Assembly: GCA_002385825.1 (NCBI GenBank)
Contig: DGEG01000049.1
Location: 1-11,881, forward strand
Source: Firmicutes bacterium UBA3932
Lineage (GTDB): Bacteria; Bacillota; Clostridia; Peptostreptococcales; Anaerovoracaceae
DNA length: 11,881 nt
Direction of reading: 5' to 3'
The translations under genes were made by a program, and so were the position numbers. Positions 6,771-11,881 of this stretch are shown one piece after another (position 1 is the stretch's first letter; each line of letters begins with the position of its first letter). The notes below the pieces were generated by a model. It made no database searches, had not been told where the DNA came from, and saw only the letters and a program-made list of their open reading frames with translations.

Positions 6771-7704
6771 TTCTCTTCTTCTCCGGATGATTCAATATTT
6801 CATCGTAAGGATCCACCGTTTTGACTTTTACGGTTTCATCCCCCGTTTTCTCGTAATAGTAAGAGCTTTCCACCAAAGAGTATTCACCGTCACTGGCAAT
6901 CACGGAAACGGGCGTAAAGATGAATTCTCCGCTTATGTCCTTTACGTAAACTCCCGGCTTGCCGTCTTTAGTGGTGATACTCCTGTTTGCAATGATAAGT
7001 CCTTCATAATTTGAAGTTATGATCTCCGCGTCCAGTTTTCGGAGCTTGGGCAGATCTTCGTAATACCTGTTGAACTGCAGGAGCACCAGCCAGGAATCCC
7101 CTGAATCGATAATGTCATATGTAGTCCCTTTAACCCGGCCTAAAGGGAGATTCAGATAGACCGGACCGCCTTTTTTGTATTTGATCACATCTTCAGATTT
7201 TGGCCAAAGCGCCACATACCAGACGCTGTTGTCCATTTCTTTATAGACGGGCTCTCCGGCTACGGCATAGTCCCTGTGAGTATCATTCATTTGAATATCA
7301 AGGGACTCAACCGTGTCCTTTTTTAGAGCAGCCATGTTTTCCGGCGAAAACAGATCTTCATACCCGTCTATATAATAGCTTATCACTTTGTTTTCTTTAG
7401 TGACATAACTCCCTCCACCCGGCAAAATATCCAATACCTTAGTTCCCTTGCGTACCAGCTCGCCTTCTTCGAAATAATATTGTATATTGCCCGAAGAGGC
7501 GGCGGTTACAACCTTTTCATCGCGAATGAAATAACAGGTCGCTCTGGCGGTGACCTGCAGGTTGCCGTACTCCACTATCGAAGTCTGGGCCAGCGCGCCC
7601 GTCACCATGGGATAGACATATATTATGACGGAGAGGACCAGGACTGCGATAATAAAAAGGGACAGCAGTATTTTCTTTGCTTTCACCTTTTTTCTCTTCT
7701 GCAT
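6763..7704 (-). CDS. HlyD-like single-pass membrane adaptor, function unknown
   Basis: A 313-residue protein with a basic N-terminus (MQKRKKVKAKK), one membrane segment (about 12-33) and a large extracytoplasmic part. The region about 45-105 resembles the biotinyl/lipoyl-like half-motif of HlyD-type adaptors: a VVTAASSGNIQYYFEEGELVRKG stretch, then a GGGSYVTKENKVISYYIDGYED stretch typical of the pseudo-symmetric lipoyl fold (both given here by their key part only). No outer-membrane partner is expected in a Firmicute, and no ABC or MFS transporter gene lies beside it. A gene of this type directly before yggS-sepF is, to my knowledge, recurrent in Clostridia, which suggests an envelope or division-linked role rather than export. 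No Shine-Dalgarno sequence precedes the ATG; an extended -10 lies seven bases upstream instead. Function is inferred only at fold level. Confidence 0.8.
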   Translation of the reverse strand: MQKRKKVKAKKILLSLFIIAVLVLSVIIYVYPMVTGALAQTSIVEYGNLQVTARATCYFIRDEKVVTAASSGNIQYYFEEGELVRKGTKVLDILPGGGSYVTKENKVISYYIDGYEDLFSPENMAALKKDTVESLDIQMNDTHRDYAVAGEPVYKEMDNSVWYVALWPKSEDVIKYKKGGPVYLNLPLGRVKGTTYDIIDSGDSWLVLLQFNRYYEDLPKLRKLDAEIITSNYEGLIIANRSITTKDGKPGVYVKDISGEFIFTPVSVIASDGEYSLVESSYYYEKTGDETVKVKTVDPYDEILNHPEKKRNE

Positions 7705-7710
7705 GGGAAT

Positions 7711-7719
7711 ATTATAGCA
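7711..7719 (-). promoter_or_regulatory. Extended -10 promoter immediately before the HlyD-like gene
   Basis: On the minus strand TGC-TATAAT is a perfect extended -10. With conventional numbering its last T is -7, so +1 falls on base 7704, the A of the HlyD-like ATG. No -35 better than two of six matches is present at 16-18 bp spacing, which is common for extended -10 promoters. It would give the division/envelope block its own transcription start and a leaderless first cistron. Confidence 0.5.
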
Positions 7720-7750
7720 TAGATAGAGAAATTAAGAGTACGGAAAAACG

Positions 7751-8500
7751 TCACAAAGTGTCATAGATTTTTACAACCCTTTCAAGCACCGCTTTTTCCT
7801 CCTTGCTCAACGCTTTTTCTCTTTTCAGGTAGGCTTGAAAGAGATCCGGTCGCCGCTTACATGTTAGTAGCAAAGCCTGTTCGTATTTCCATAGGTGTAT
7901 CAAATTGTGATTCCCGGAAACCAGAACTTCCGGAACCTGCATCCCTCTGAATTCTCTCGGCTTGGTGTAATGGGGGTATTCCAAAAGGCCGGAATAGATG
8001 GATTCTTCTTTATGGGATTCGCTGCTTCCGAGCACGCCGGGCAACAGTCTCCCCACCGCATCGATCAGCACCATGGCAGGGAGCTCTCCTCCCGTAAGAA
8101 TATAATCTCCTACCGACACTTCTTCCATTTGCCAGTAATCTATTATCCTTTGGTCAACTCCTTCGTAGTGACCGCACAGCAATATGAGCCGGTCCTCTTT
8201 CGATAATTCTTCGACCAGCTCTCCGTCGAGCAGCTTCCCTTTCGGCGACATGTAGATCAGTCTGCCCCCTTCGACTCCCATGGCTTCCAGGGCCCGGAAC
8301 ACTGGCTCTGCGCTCATGACCATTCCCGCACCGCCTCCGTAAGGCGTATCATCTGTCCTGTTGTGCTTGTCCAGGGTGTAATCACGTATGTCCACAAGCC
8401 GGATGTCGATGATGTTATTGGCCACGGCTCTTCCTATAATGCTGTGCTCCGTTACGGGAGAAAACATTTGAGGGAACAAAGTGAGTATATCTATCCTCAT
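7751..8500 (-). CDS. trmD: tRNA (guanine-N1-)-methyltransferase TrmD
   Basis: SPOUT-class enzyme that methylates N1 of G37 in tRNAs with a G at position 36, using S-adenosylmethionine, and so prevents +1 frameshifting. The 249-residue length is typical. Motifs seen are TLFPQMF, TPYGGGAGM (52-60), CGHYEGVDQR, the trefoil-knot cofactor loop GDYILTGGELP (131-141), GRLLPGVLG (with Arg151, equivalent to Arg154 of the H. influenzae enzyme) and YPHYTKPREFRG. At the position of the catalytic Asp169 of the H. influenzae enzyme this protein has Glu166 (in HKEESI), a conservative but notable change. The start overlaps the rimM stop in an ATGA. rplS, which usually follows trmD, is not here; the HlyD-like gene follows after 46 bases without a clear terminator. 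Confidence 0.96.
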   Translation of the reverse strand: MRIDILTLFPQMFSPVTEHSIIGRAVANNIIDIRLVDIRDYTLDKHNRTDDTPYGGGAGMVMSAEPVFRALEAMGVEGGRLIYMSPKGKLLDGELVEELSKEDRLILLCGHYEGVDQRIIDYWQMEEVSVGDYILTGGELPAMVLIDAVGRLLPGVLGSSESHKEESIYSGLLEYPHYTKPREFRGMQVPEVLVSGNHNLIHLWKYEQALLLTCKRRPDLFQAYLKREKALSKEEKAVLERVVKIYDTL

Positions 8501-9009
8501 AATTCTCGCAGCCCCTCAATCAACCGGACGATGATAACTTTTTTCTCCAGGTCCACTTCTTTGATGAACTCCTCCACTGCGGGAACGGGAAAGGGCTTTT
8601 CCCCGTCATCCGGTTCTATCATATAGATGTCATGCGCTTCGTAAAGCATTACTTCTTTAAGCCGGCCTACACGCTTGCCCTCTTCATCCAGCACATCAAG
8701 CCCTATCAGATACTTTACATAATAGGTATCCTCCGGAAGAGGAGGCGCATCTTTGCGAAATATGAAAAGTTCCTTGCCTTTGTACCCTTCCGCCCCTGTC
8801 CTGTCATCGATGCCGGAAAGCTTAAGAACGGCCATGTCCTTCATGTAACGGACCTTTTCAATGGGAAATCGCCGCTCGTCTATGAGCACATAGTCGATTT
8901 CCTCGAATTTCTCTTTGTAATCGGTATAGGGATAGACCCGCAGTTCTCCTTTCAGGCCAACCGCAGCGGTAACCTTTCCCAACCTCAATTTCTCCATGTC
9001 CTTTTCCAT
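8497..9009 (-). CDS. rimM: 16S rRNA processing / 30S maturation factor RimM
   Basis: Ribosome-assembly factor that binds protein S19 in the 30S head and promotes late 16S maturation. The 170-residue product has the N-terminal RimM barrel (about 8-90) with the family motif GLKGELRVYPYTD (18-30). A PRC-barrel domain follows (about 93-168), starting with LPEDTYYVKYLIGL and including VPAVEEFIKEVD. The ATG at 9009 is weakly supported by GGGA about seven bases upstream; an in-frame ATG at 8997, just after AAAGGA, would shorten it by four residues and is possible. It is coupled to trmD by a four-base overlap but separated from khpA by an unusual 289-bp repeat-bearing gap. Confidence 0.94.
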   Translation of the reverse strand: MEKDMEKLRLGKVTAAVGLKGELRVYPYTDYKEKFEEIDYVLIDERRFPIEKVRYMKDMAVLKLSGIDDRTGAEGYKGKELFIFRKDAPPLPEDTYYVKYLIGLDVLDEEGKRVGRLKEVMLYEAHDIYMIEPDDGEKPFPVPAVEEFIKEVDLEKKVIIVRLIEGLREL

Positions 9010-9023
9010 TTTTCATCCCATTC

Positions 9024-9048
9024 TGTGCAAAATTTAAGATAGTACGTA
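9024..9048 (-). repeat. 25-bp repeat, copy 1
   Basis: First of four copies, consensus TACGTACAATCNGAAWTTTTGCACA. This copy is on the minus strand and is the most diverged in its middle (ACTATCTTAAAT). It begins TGTGCA on the plus strand, mirroring the CACA end of copy 4, and starts exactly 40 bp before copy 2. It ends 15 bp before the rimM ATG on the template, inside the rimM upstream region. Confidence 0.8.
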
Positions 9049-9063
9049 TATTTTTTAGGGTTC

Positions 9064-9088
9064 TGTACATAATTTCGGATTGTACGTA
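9064..9088 (-). repeat. 25-bp repeat, copy 2
   Basis: Second copy, minus strand. It matches copy 3 except at a few positions and ends TATGTACA rather than TTTGCACA. It faces copy 3 across 29 bp, so the pair forms an inverted repeat with a stem of about 15 bp holding one mismatch (TTCGGATTGTACGTA against TACGTACAATCTGAA). Confidence 0.8.
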
Positions 9089-9117
9089 GATTTATATGGA
9101 TGTCATTATTTCCTGCA

Positions 9118-9142
9118 TACGTACAATCTGAATTTTTGCACA
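9118..9142 (+). repeat. 25-bp repeat, copy 3
   Basis: Third copy, plus strand, close to consensus (CAATCTGAATTTTTGCACA). It is followed by CCGCAGGGAGG, which looks like a ribosome binding site but has no ORF behind it. It lies exactly 50 bp before copy 4. Confidence 0.85.
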
Positions 9143-9167
9143 CCGCAGGGAGGATTATTATAGGAAT

Positions 9168-9192
9168 TACGTACAATCGGATTTTTTGCACA
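9168..9192 (+). repeat. 25-bp repeat, copy 4
   Basis: Fourth copy, plus strand (CAATCGGATTTTTTGCACA). With copy 1 it forms outer inverted ends TGTGCAAAA...TTTTGCACA enclosing a 169-bp unit. No matching short duplication flanks the unit: CATTC is on the left and TTTGT on the right. Confidence 0.85.
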
Positions 9193-9213
9193 TTTGTTAT
9201 CAAAGTATCTCAC

Positions 9214-9289
9214 GAAAATGTAACACCAAATGCCAAATATGGTGCAATTGCCGATGAAAGTGTTACCTGGAACATTTTCATCGGCAATT
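9214..9289. other. Long hairpin with a competing complementary segment
   Basis: Bases 9246-9259 and 9276-9289 are perfect 14-bp inverted repeats (AATTGCCGATGAAA). Inside, 9260-9264 and 9271-9275 add five pairs, one of them G-T on the plus strand, leaving a six-base loop (ACCTGG). Upstream, GAAAATGTAACAC (9214-9226) is complementary both to GTGTTAC (9260-9266) and to ACATTTTC (9272-9279), so a second fold is possible. The structure begins about ten bases after the khpA stop on the minus-strand transcript. No T-run follows it on either strand, so it is not a standard intrinsic terminator. Confidence 0.8.
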
Positions 9290-9298
9290 CATAAAAAA

Positions 9299-9529
9299 CT
9301 ATTGAACAATCTCGACAGCAACTTTCTTGTTTGCTTTGGTGGCTGCCGCTTTAACCACCGTCCGTATGGATTTCGCAATACGGCCTTGTTTTCCGATTAC
9401 TTTACCCATATCTGAAGGAGCTACTCGAAGCTCTATGACGCTGGCCGTTCTTCCCTCTACCTCACGGACCTCCACGGCTTCCGGGTGATCCACCAACGAT
9501 TTTGCAATCGTCTCTACTAACTCTACCAT
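9299..9529 (-). CDS. khpA: KhpA/YlqC KH-domain RNA-binding protein
   Basis: Small single KH-domain RNA-binding protein. In streptococci KhpA pairs with KhpB/Jag and affects elongation and division; in clostridia the pair has been studied as a global RNA binder. The 76-residue product is nearly all KH domain, with the GxxG loop GKQG at 46-49 (DMGKVIGKQGRIAKSIR). The ATG at 9529 is preceded by GGTGA at seven bases. It stands 18 bases after rpsP, the conserved rpsP-ylqC order. Directly after its stop come TTTTTTATGA and the long hairpin, so its mRNA 3' side is structured. Confidence 0.95.
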   Translation of the reverse strand: MVELVETIAKSLVDHPEAVEVREVEGRTASVIELRVAPSDMGKVIGKQGRIAKSIRTVVKAAATKANKKVAVEIVQ

Positions 9530-9547
9530 TGTTTTTCACCACTTTCC

Positions 9548-9856
9548 TTACTCGGTGGCTTCTGTCGCAGCTTCCGCCTCCACTGCCTGAGCCTTTTCTT
9601 TAGCCGCCGTAGGCTTGGCAATCCCTACGCGATCGAAAAGCTTCTTGACTGTGTCGGTGGGTTGTGCCCCCTGTGACAGCCAGTACTGAGCTTTTTCCTC
9701 ATCGATGTTAATCTCAGCGGGCTCTTTCAACGGATTATAGTACCCGAGTTCCTCGATAAATCTTCCGTCTCTCGGTGCACGGCTGTCTGCAACGATCAAT
9801 CTGTAGAAAGGCTTTTTCTTGGCGCCCATTCTCTTTAATCTGATTTTTACTGCCAT
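9548..9856 (-). CDS. rpsP: 30S ribosomal protein bS16
   Basis: Primary 16S-binding ribosomal protein bS16, needed early in 30S assembly. The first 80 residues carry the full family pattern: MAVKIRLKRMGAKKKPFYR, VADSRAPRDGRFIEELGYYNP and YWLSQGAQPTDTV. The 102-residue length is slightly longer than the typical 80-90 because of an Ala/Glu-rich tail (last 20 residues or so), a common variable extension. GGAGG lies about nine bases before the ATG. It follows ffh by 75 bases, a gap holding only a weak 5-bp dyad (TGACC/GGTCA). Confidence 0.97.
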   Translation of the reverse strand: MAVKIRLKRMGAKKKPFYRLIVADSRAPRDGRFIEELGYYNPLKEPAEINIDEEKAQYWLSQGAQPTDTVKKLFDRVGIAKPTAAKEKAQAVEAEAATEATE

Positions 9857-9931
9857 TTTCTTTCTTTTCCTCCATTTGTTTCGACAAGTTTGTTTTGACC
9901 ATTATTACGCGGTCACACGTTTCATTTTATG

Positions 9932-11275
9932 TTAAAGATTAAAACCTCTAAACATCTTATTTTTCTTGCGTTTTGAAGCGGAGCTGAACTGCTTCATCAT
10001 CTTCCTGGTTTCTTCGTAATTGCGGATCAACTGGTTTATCTTTGATACCGGCAAACCGCATCCGGCTGAAATCCGTTTGCGCCGGCTGGCGTTAAGGATG
10101 CTCGGATTTCTGCGCTCTTCTACGGTCATGGATTGAATGATTGCCTCCATATGAGCCATTTCTCGCTCGCTCTGCTCCATATCCACATCCTGCATGGCGC
10201 TGCTGTTCATCCCCGGCATCATGTTCAGCATCTTGGCAAGTCCGCCCATTTTTCTTATCTGGTTGAACTGCTCCAAATAGTCTTCCAGGGTGAATTCATT
10301 TTTCCGCATCTTCCTTTCCAGTTCAGCGGCTTTTTCCTCATCGAAGCTTTCCTGGGCCTTTTCAATGAGAGTAAGCACATCGCCCATCCCGAGAATCCGT
10401 GAAGCCATGCGGTCCGGATAAAAAGGCTCCAGCGCATCCATCTTCTCACCCATTCCCACAAACTTGATGGGTTTTCCCGTAACGGCTTTTGTAGAAAGGG
10501 CTGCGCCCCCTCTGCTGTCTCCGTCCAGCTTTGTCATGATAATCCCATCGATGCCCAGTCTCTCGTCGAACCCTTGGGCGGCGGTTACCGCATCCTGTCC
10601 CGTCATGGCGTCCACCACCAGCAAGATCTCATGTGGTTTTACGAGTTTCTTGATTCGGACCAGTTCTTCCATCAGTTCATCGTCGATATGCAGCCGGCCT
10701 GAGGTATCCAGTATCAACACGTTATAACCTTTGTATTCCGCTTCCCTGCACGCCTGTTCGGCGATAATCTCGGGCTGCTTACAATCCCTCATGGAGAAGA
10801 CCGGAACATCAACGGATTTTCCCACGATCTCCAACTGGTCTATGGCAGCGGGACGATATACGTCACAGGCTGCCAGCATGGGCTTCTTGCCGTTTTTCTT
10901 GAGCCATAGGGCAAGTTTCCCGCAAGTAGTGGTTTTTCCCGTTCCCTGAAGGCCCACCATCATGATGACCGTAAAGCCCTTCGGTGAATATGTGAGTTTG
11001 CTGTTGGTACCGCCCATCAGCGACGTCAGTTCGTCGTTGACGATCTTTATTACCTGCTGAGCCGGGGTCAGGCTTGCCATAACCTCTTCGCCCAAGGCCT
11101 TTTCCTTCACCTTGGCCACGAAATCCTTCACGACCTTGAAGTTGACATCGGCTTCAAGGAGAGCGAGCTTGACTTCCCTCATGGCCTCGTCAATATCTTT
11201 TCCCGTGAGGATGCCTTTCCCCTTCAGTCTCTTGAATACACCTTGCAGTTTTTCAGATAATCCTTCAAAAGCCAT
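9932..11275 (-). CDS. ffh: Signal recognition particle GTPase Ffh (SRP54)
   Basis: SRP54 homologue that with 4.5S/6S RNA binds signal sequences on ribosomes and docks to FtsY for co-translational membrane insertion. The 447-residue length is typical. N domain about 1-90. G domain about 100-295 with P-loop GLQGTGKTT (108-116), DVYRPAAIDQL, DTSGRLHID (190-198), TKLDGDSRGG (248-257) and the closing LGMGD. Methionine-rich M domain about 320-430 with GGLAKMLNMMPGM and the RNA-binding RRKRISAGCG. Two small departures from the usual motifs are visible: DTSGR for DTAGR and GCG for GSG. It follows ylxM by 57 bases, the classic ylxM-ffh pair. Confidence 0.97.
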   Translation of the reverse strand: MAFEGLSEKLQGVFKRLKGKGILTGKDIDEAMREVKLALLEADVNFKVVKDFVAKVKEKALGEEVMASLTPAQQVIKIVNDELTSLMGGTNSKLTYSPKGFTVIMMVGLQGTGKTTTCGKLALWLKKNGKKPMLAACDVYRPAAIDQLEIVGKSVDVPVFSMRDCKQPEIIAEQACREAEYKGYNVLILDTSGRLHIDDELMEELVRIKKLVKPHEILLVVDAMTGQDAVTAAQGFDERLGIDGIIMTKLDGDSRGGAALSTKAVTGKPIKFVGMGEKMDALEPFYPDRMASRILGMGDVLTLIEKAQESFDEEKAAELERKMRKNEFTLEDYLEQFNQIRKMGGLAKMLNMMPGMNSSAMQDVDMEQSEREMAHMEAIIQSMTVEERRNPSILNASRRKRISAGCGLPVSKINQLIRNYEETRKMMKQFSSASKRKKNKMFRGFNL

Positions 11276-11332
11276 TTACTCTTTCCTTTTCTGATACTGT
11301 TTTCGCACATCCGTCAAAAAACAGCCTGAATG

Positions 11333-11689
11333 TTATTGAACAAGCCTGTCCATTTCCTTTGCTATCTGTTCCAGCTTCAAAATCAGCTGTGCATCTTCTT
11401 TGCGCTTCTGAATAAGCTGATCGATGTCTCGCTTGAGTTTGTCTACTGTCTGCTTTTCCTGATTGAACTTGCGGATCAATCCCAGCCTCTTCTCAAAATC
11501 TCGCAACTTCTTCTCGCCGCGCTTTACGGTTTCATGAATCCCCTGCCTGGTAAGTCCATACTCCTCGGCAATTTCACCGAGACTCAGATTATCCTCGTAA
11601 TACAGGCGGAAGATCTCCCTTTGCTTAGGCGGCAGAAGAGCTCCGTAAAAGTCATATAAAATACTGATTTCGGCAATAGCATCCAGCAT
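11333..11689 (-). CDS. ylxM: YlxM/p13-like HTH protein, SRP-associated
   Basis: Small helix-turn-helix protein of the YlxM family, almost always next to ffh or ftsY. The Streptococcus mutans homologue has been reported to modulate SRP GTPase activity. The 118-residue product has a sigma-70 region-4-like HTH (about 18-62, with LPPKQREIFRLYY and LSLGEIAEEYGLTRQGIHE). A basic coiled-coil-like C-terminus follows (about 65-118). The ATG at 11689 is preceded by AGGTGA at eight bases. It is the first gene of the long minus-strand operon. Confidence 0.94.
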   Translation of the reverse strand: MLDAIAEISILYDFYGALLPPKQREIFRLYYEDNLSLGEIAEEYGLTRQGIHETVKRGEKKLRDFEKRLGLIRKFNQEKQTVDKLKRDIDQLIQKRKEDAQLILKLEQIAKEMDRLVQ

Positions 11690-11779
11690 AACTCTGTCAC
11701 CTGCGGCTACTCTTTTTGTCCTTCCGCTGTATAAATCACGTCTTTCATTGCGCTCTTCACTGCATTAAGGACATTTACA

Positions 11780-11808
11780 ACCATACCACAGGCTGTAGTA
11801 CGTGTCAA
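11780..11808 (-). promoter_or_regulatory. Main promoter of the ylxM-ffh operon
   Basis: On the minus strand a perfect -35 TTGACA (11808 to 11803), a 17-bp spacer, and -10 TATGGT (11785 to 11780) preceded by TGG, which makes an extended -10. Predicted start is near 11773, giving a leader of about 84 nt. No riboswitch-like fold was recognised in that leader. Confidence 0.7.
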
Positions 11809-11817
11809 CTATTTTTG

Positions 11818-11881
11818 TTTACACCTCAAAAGATAAAGACATGCAATAAAAACAAGTGAAAGGGGGTGCGGACAAAAAGTT
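11818..11881 (+). promoter_or_regulatory. Possible divergent promoter and ribosome binding site at the right edge
   Basis: TTTACA (11818-11823) with an 18-bp spacer and TGCAAT (11842-11847) could form a plus-strand promoter back-to-back with the ylxM promoter. AAAGGGGGTG (11859-11868) resembles a strong ribosome binding site, with GTG at 11866 or a start just past the window. This suggests a divergent gene beyond the edge, but no coding sequence can be judged here. Confidence 0.25.

Noticed and set aside
9024..9192. CRISPR-like repeat array
   Set aside because: The four copies are in both orientations, the spacers differ in length (15, 29 and 25 bp) and copies diverge internally; no cas genes are in the window.
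9024..9192. Confirmed insertion of a transposable element
   Set aside because: The inverted ends fit, but no target-site duplication (CATTC versus TTTGT) and no coding capacity are present, so it is kept only as a hypothesis.
9246..9289. Intrinsic transcription terminator after khpA
   Set aside because: The stem is strong but is followed by TGCACCATAT on the minus strand and TCATAAAAAAC on the plus strand; no T-run follows in either direction.
8985..9294. Small ORFs on both strands in the khpA-rimM gap (for example 9100-9294 plus, 8985-9203 minus)
   Set aside because: They run through the repeats and the hairpin, have no good ribosome binding site at their starts and show no recognisable protein pattern.
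11707..11760. Leader peptide of 13 or 17 codons upstream of ylxM (minus strand)
   Set aside because: An ORF exists (ATG at 11748 or GTG at 11760, stop TAG at 11707) but there is no clear SD, no run of a regulatory amino acid and no terminator-like fold after it.

Overview
This window looks like a conserved chromosomal housekeeping segment from a low-to-mid-GC Firmicute, most probably class Clostridia. The gene families (YlxM, RqcH, YicC/YloC, SepF, DivIVA, YggT/YlmG, KhpA) and their neighbourhoods match the Bacillus subtilis ylx/ylm/ylo regions, with clostridial rearrangements. Genus-level assignment is not possible from the window. No tRNA, rRNA, CRISPR array, prophage or transposase gene was seen.

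Layout. From the right edge leftward, thirteen genes run on the minus strand with little space between them: ylxM, ffh, rpsP, khpA, rimM, trmD, a HlyD-like membrane adaptor, yggS, sepF, yggT, divIVA, lspA and rluD (11689 down to 3210). A consensus-like promoter (TTGACA, 17 bp, TATGGT with extended -10) precedes ylxM. Two functional blocks meet at about 7.7 kb. The first is an SRP/ribosome/tRNA-modification block (ylxM-ffh-rpsP-khpA-rimM-trmD). The second is a cell-division/envelope block (HlyD-like-yggS-sepF-yggT-divIVA-lspA-rluD). The second block appears to have its own extended -10 promoter, placed so that the first gene's transcript would be leaderless.

Left of the operon, facing it, is a small gene for a cysteine-rich putative zinc-finger protein of about 51 residues (2986-3141, plus strand) with a good predicted promoter. 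Further left, rqcH (plus) and yicC (minus) diverge from a 161-bp region. That region holds three tandem 10-bp repeats, each containing an extended -10-like sequence.

How the genes work together. YlxM and Ffh serve co-translational membrane targeting. RpsP and RimM build the 30S subunit, TrmD methylates tRNA G37, KhpA binds RNA, and RluD modifies 23S rRNA. RqcH extends stalled nascent chains on 50S subunits, and YicC is an RNase-family protein. SepF, YggT and DivIVA serve septum and pole organisation, and LspA processes lipoproteins.

The least ordinary sequence is the 289-bp khpA-rimM gap (9010-9298). It holds four copies of a 25-bp element, two in each orientation with 40- and 50-bp periods, and beside them a 19-pair hairpin with a competing complementary segment. 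Other points are the absence of rplS after trmD, of ylmH/rqcP between yggT and divIVA, and of ileS before lspA. There are also conservative Asp-to-Glu changes at expected key positions of TrmD and RqcH.
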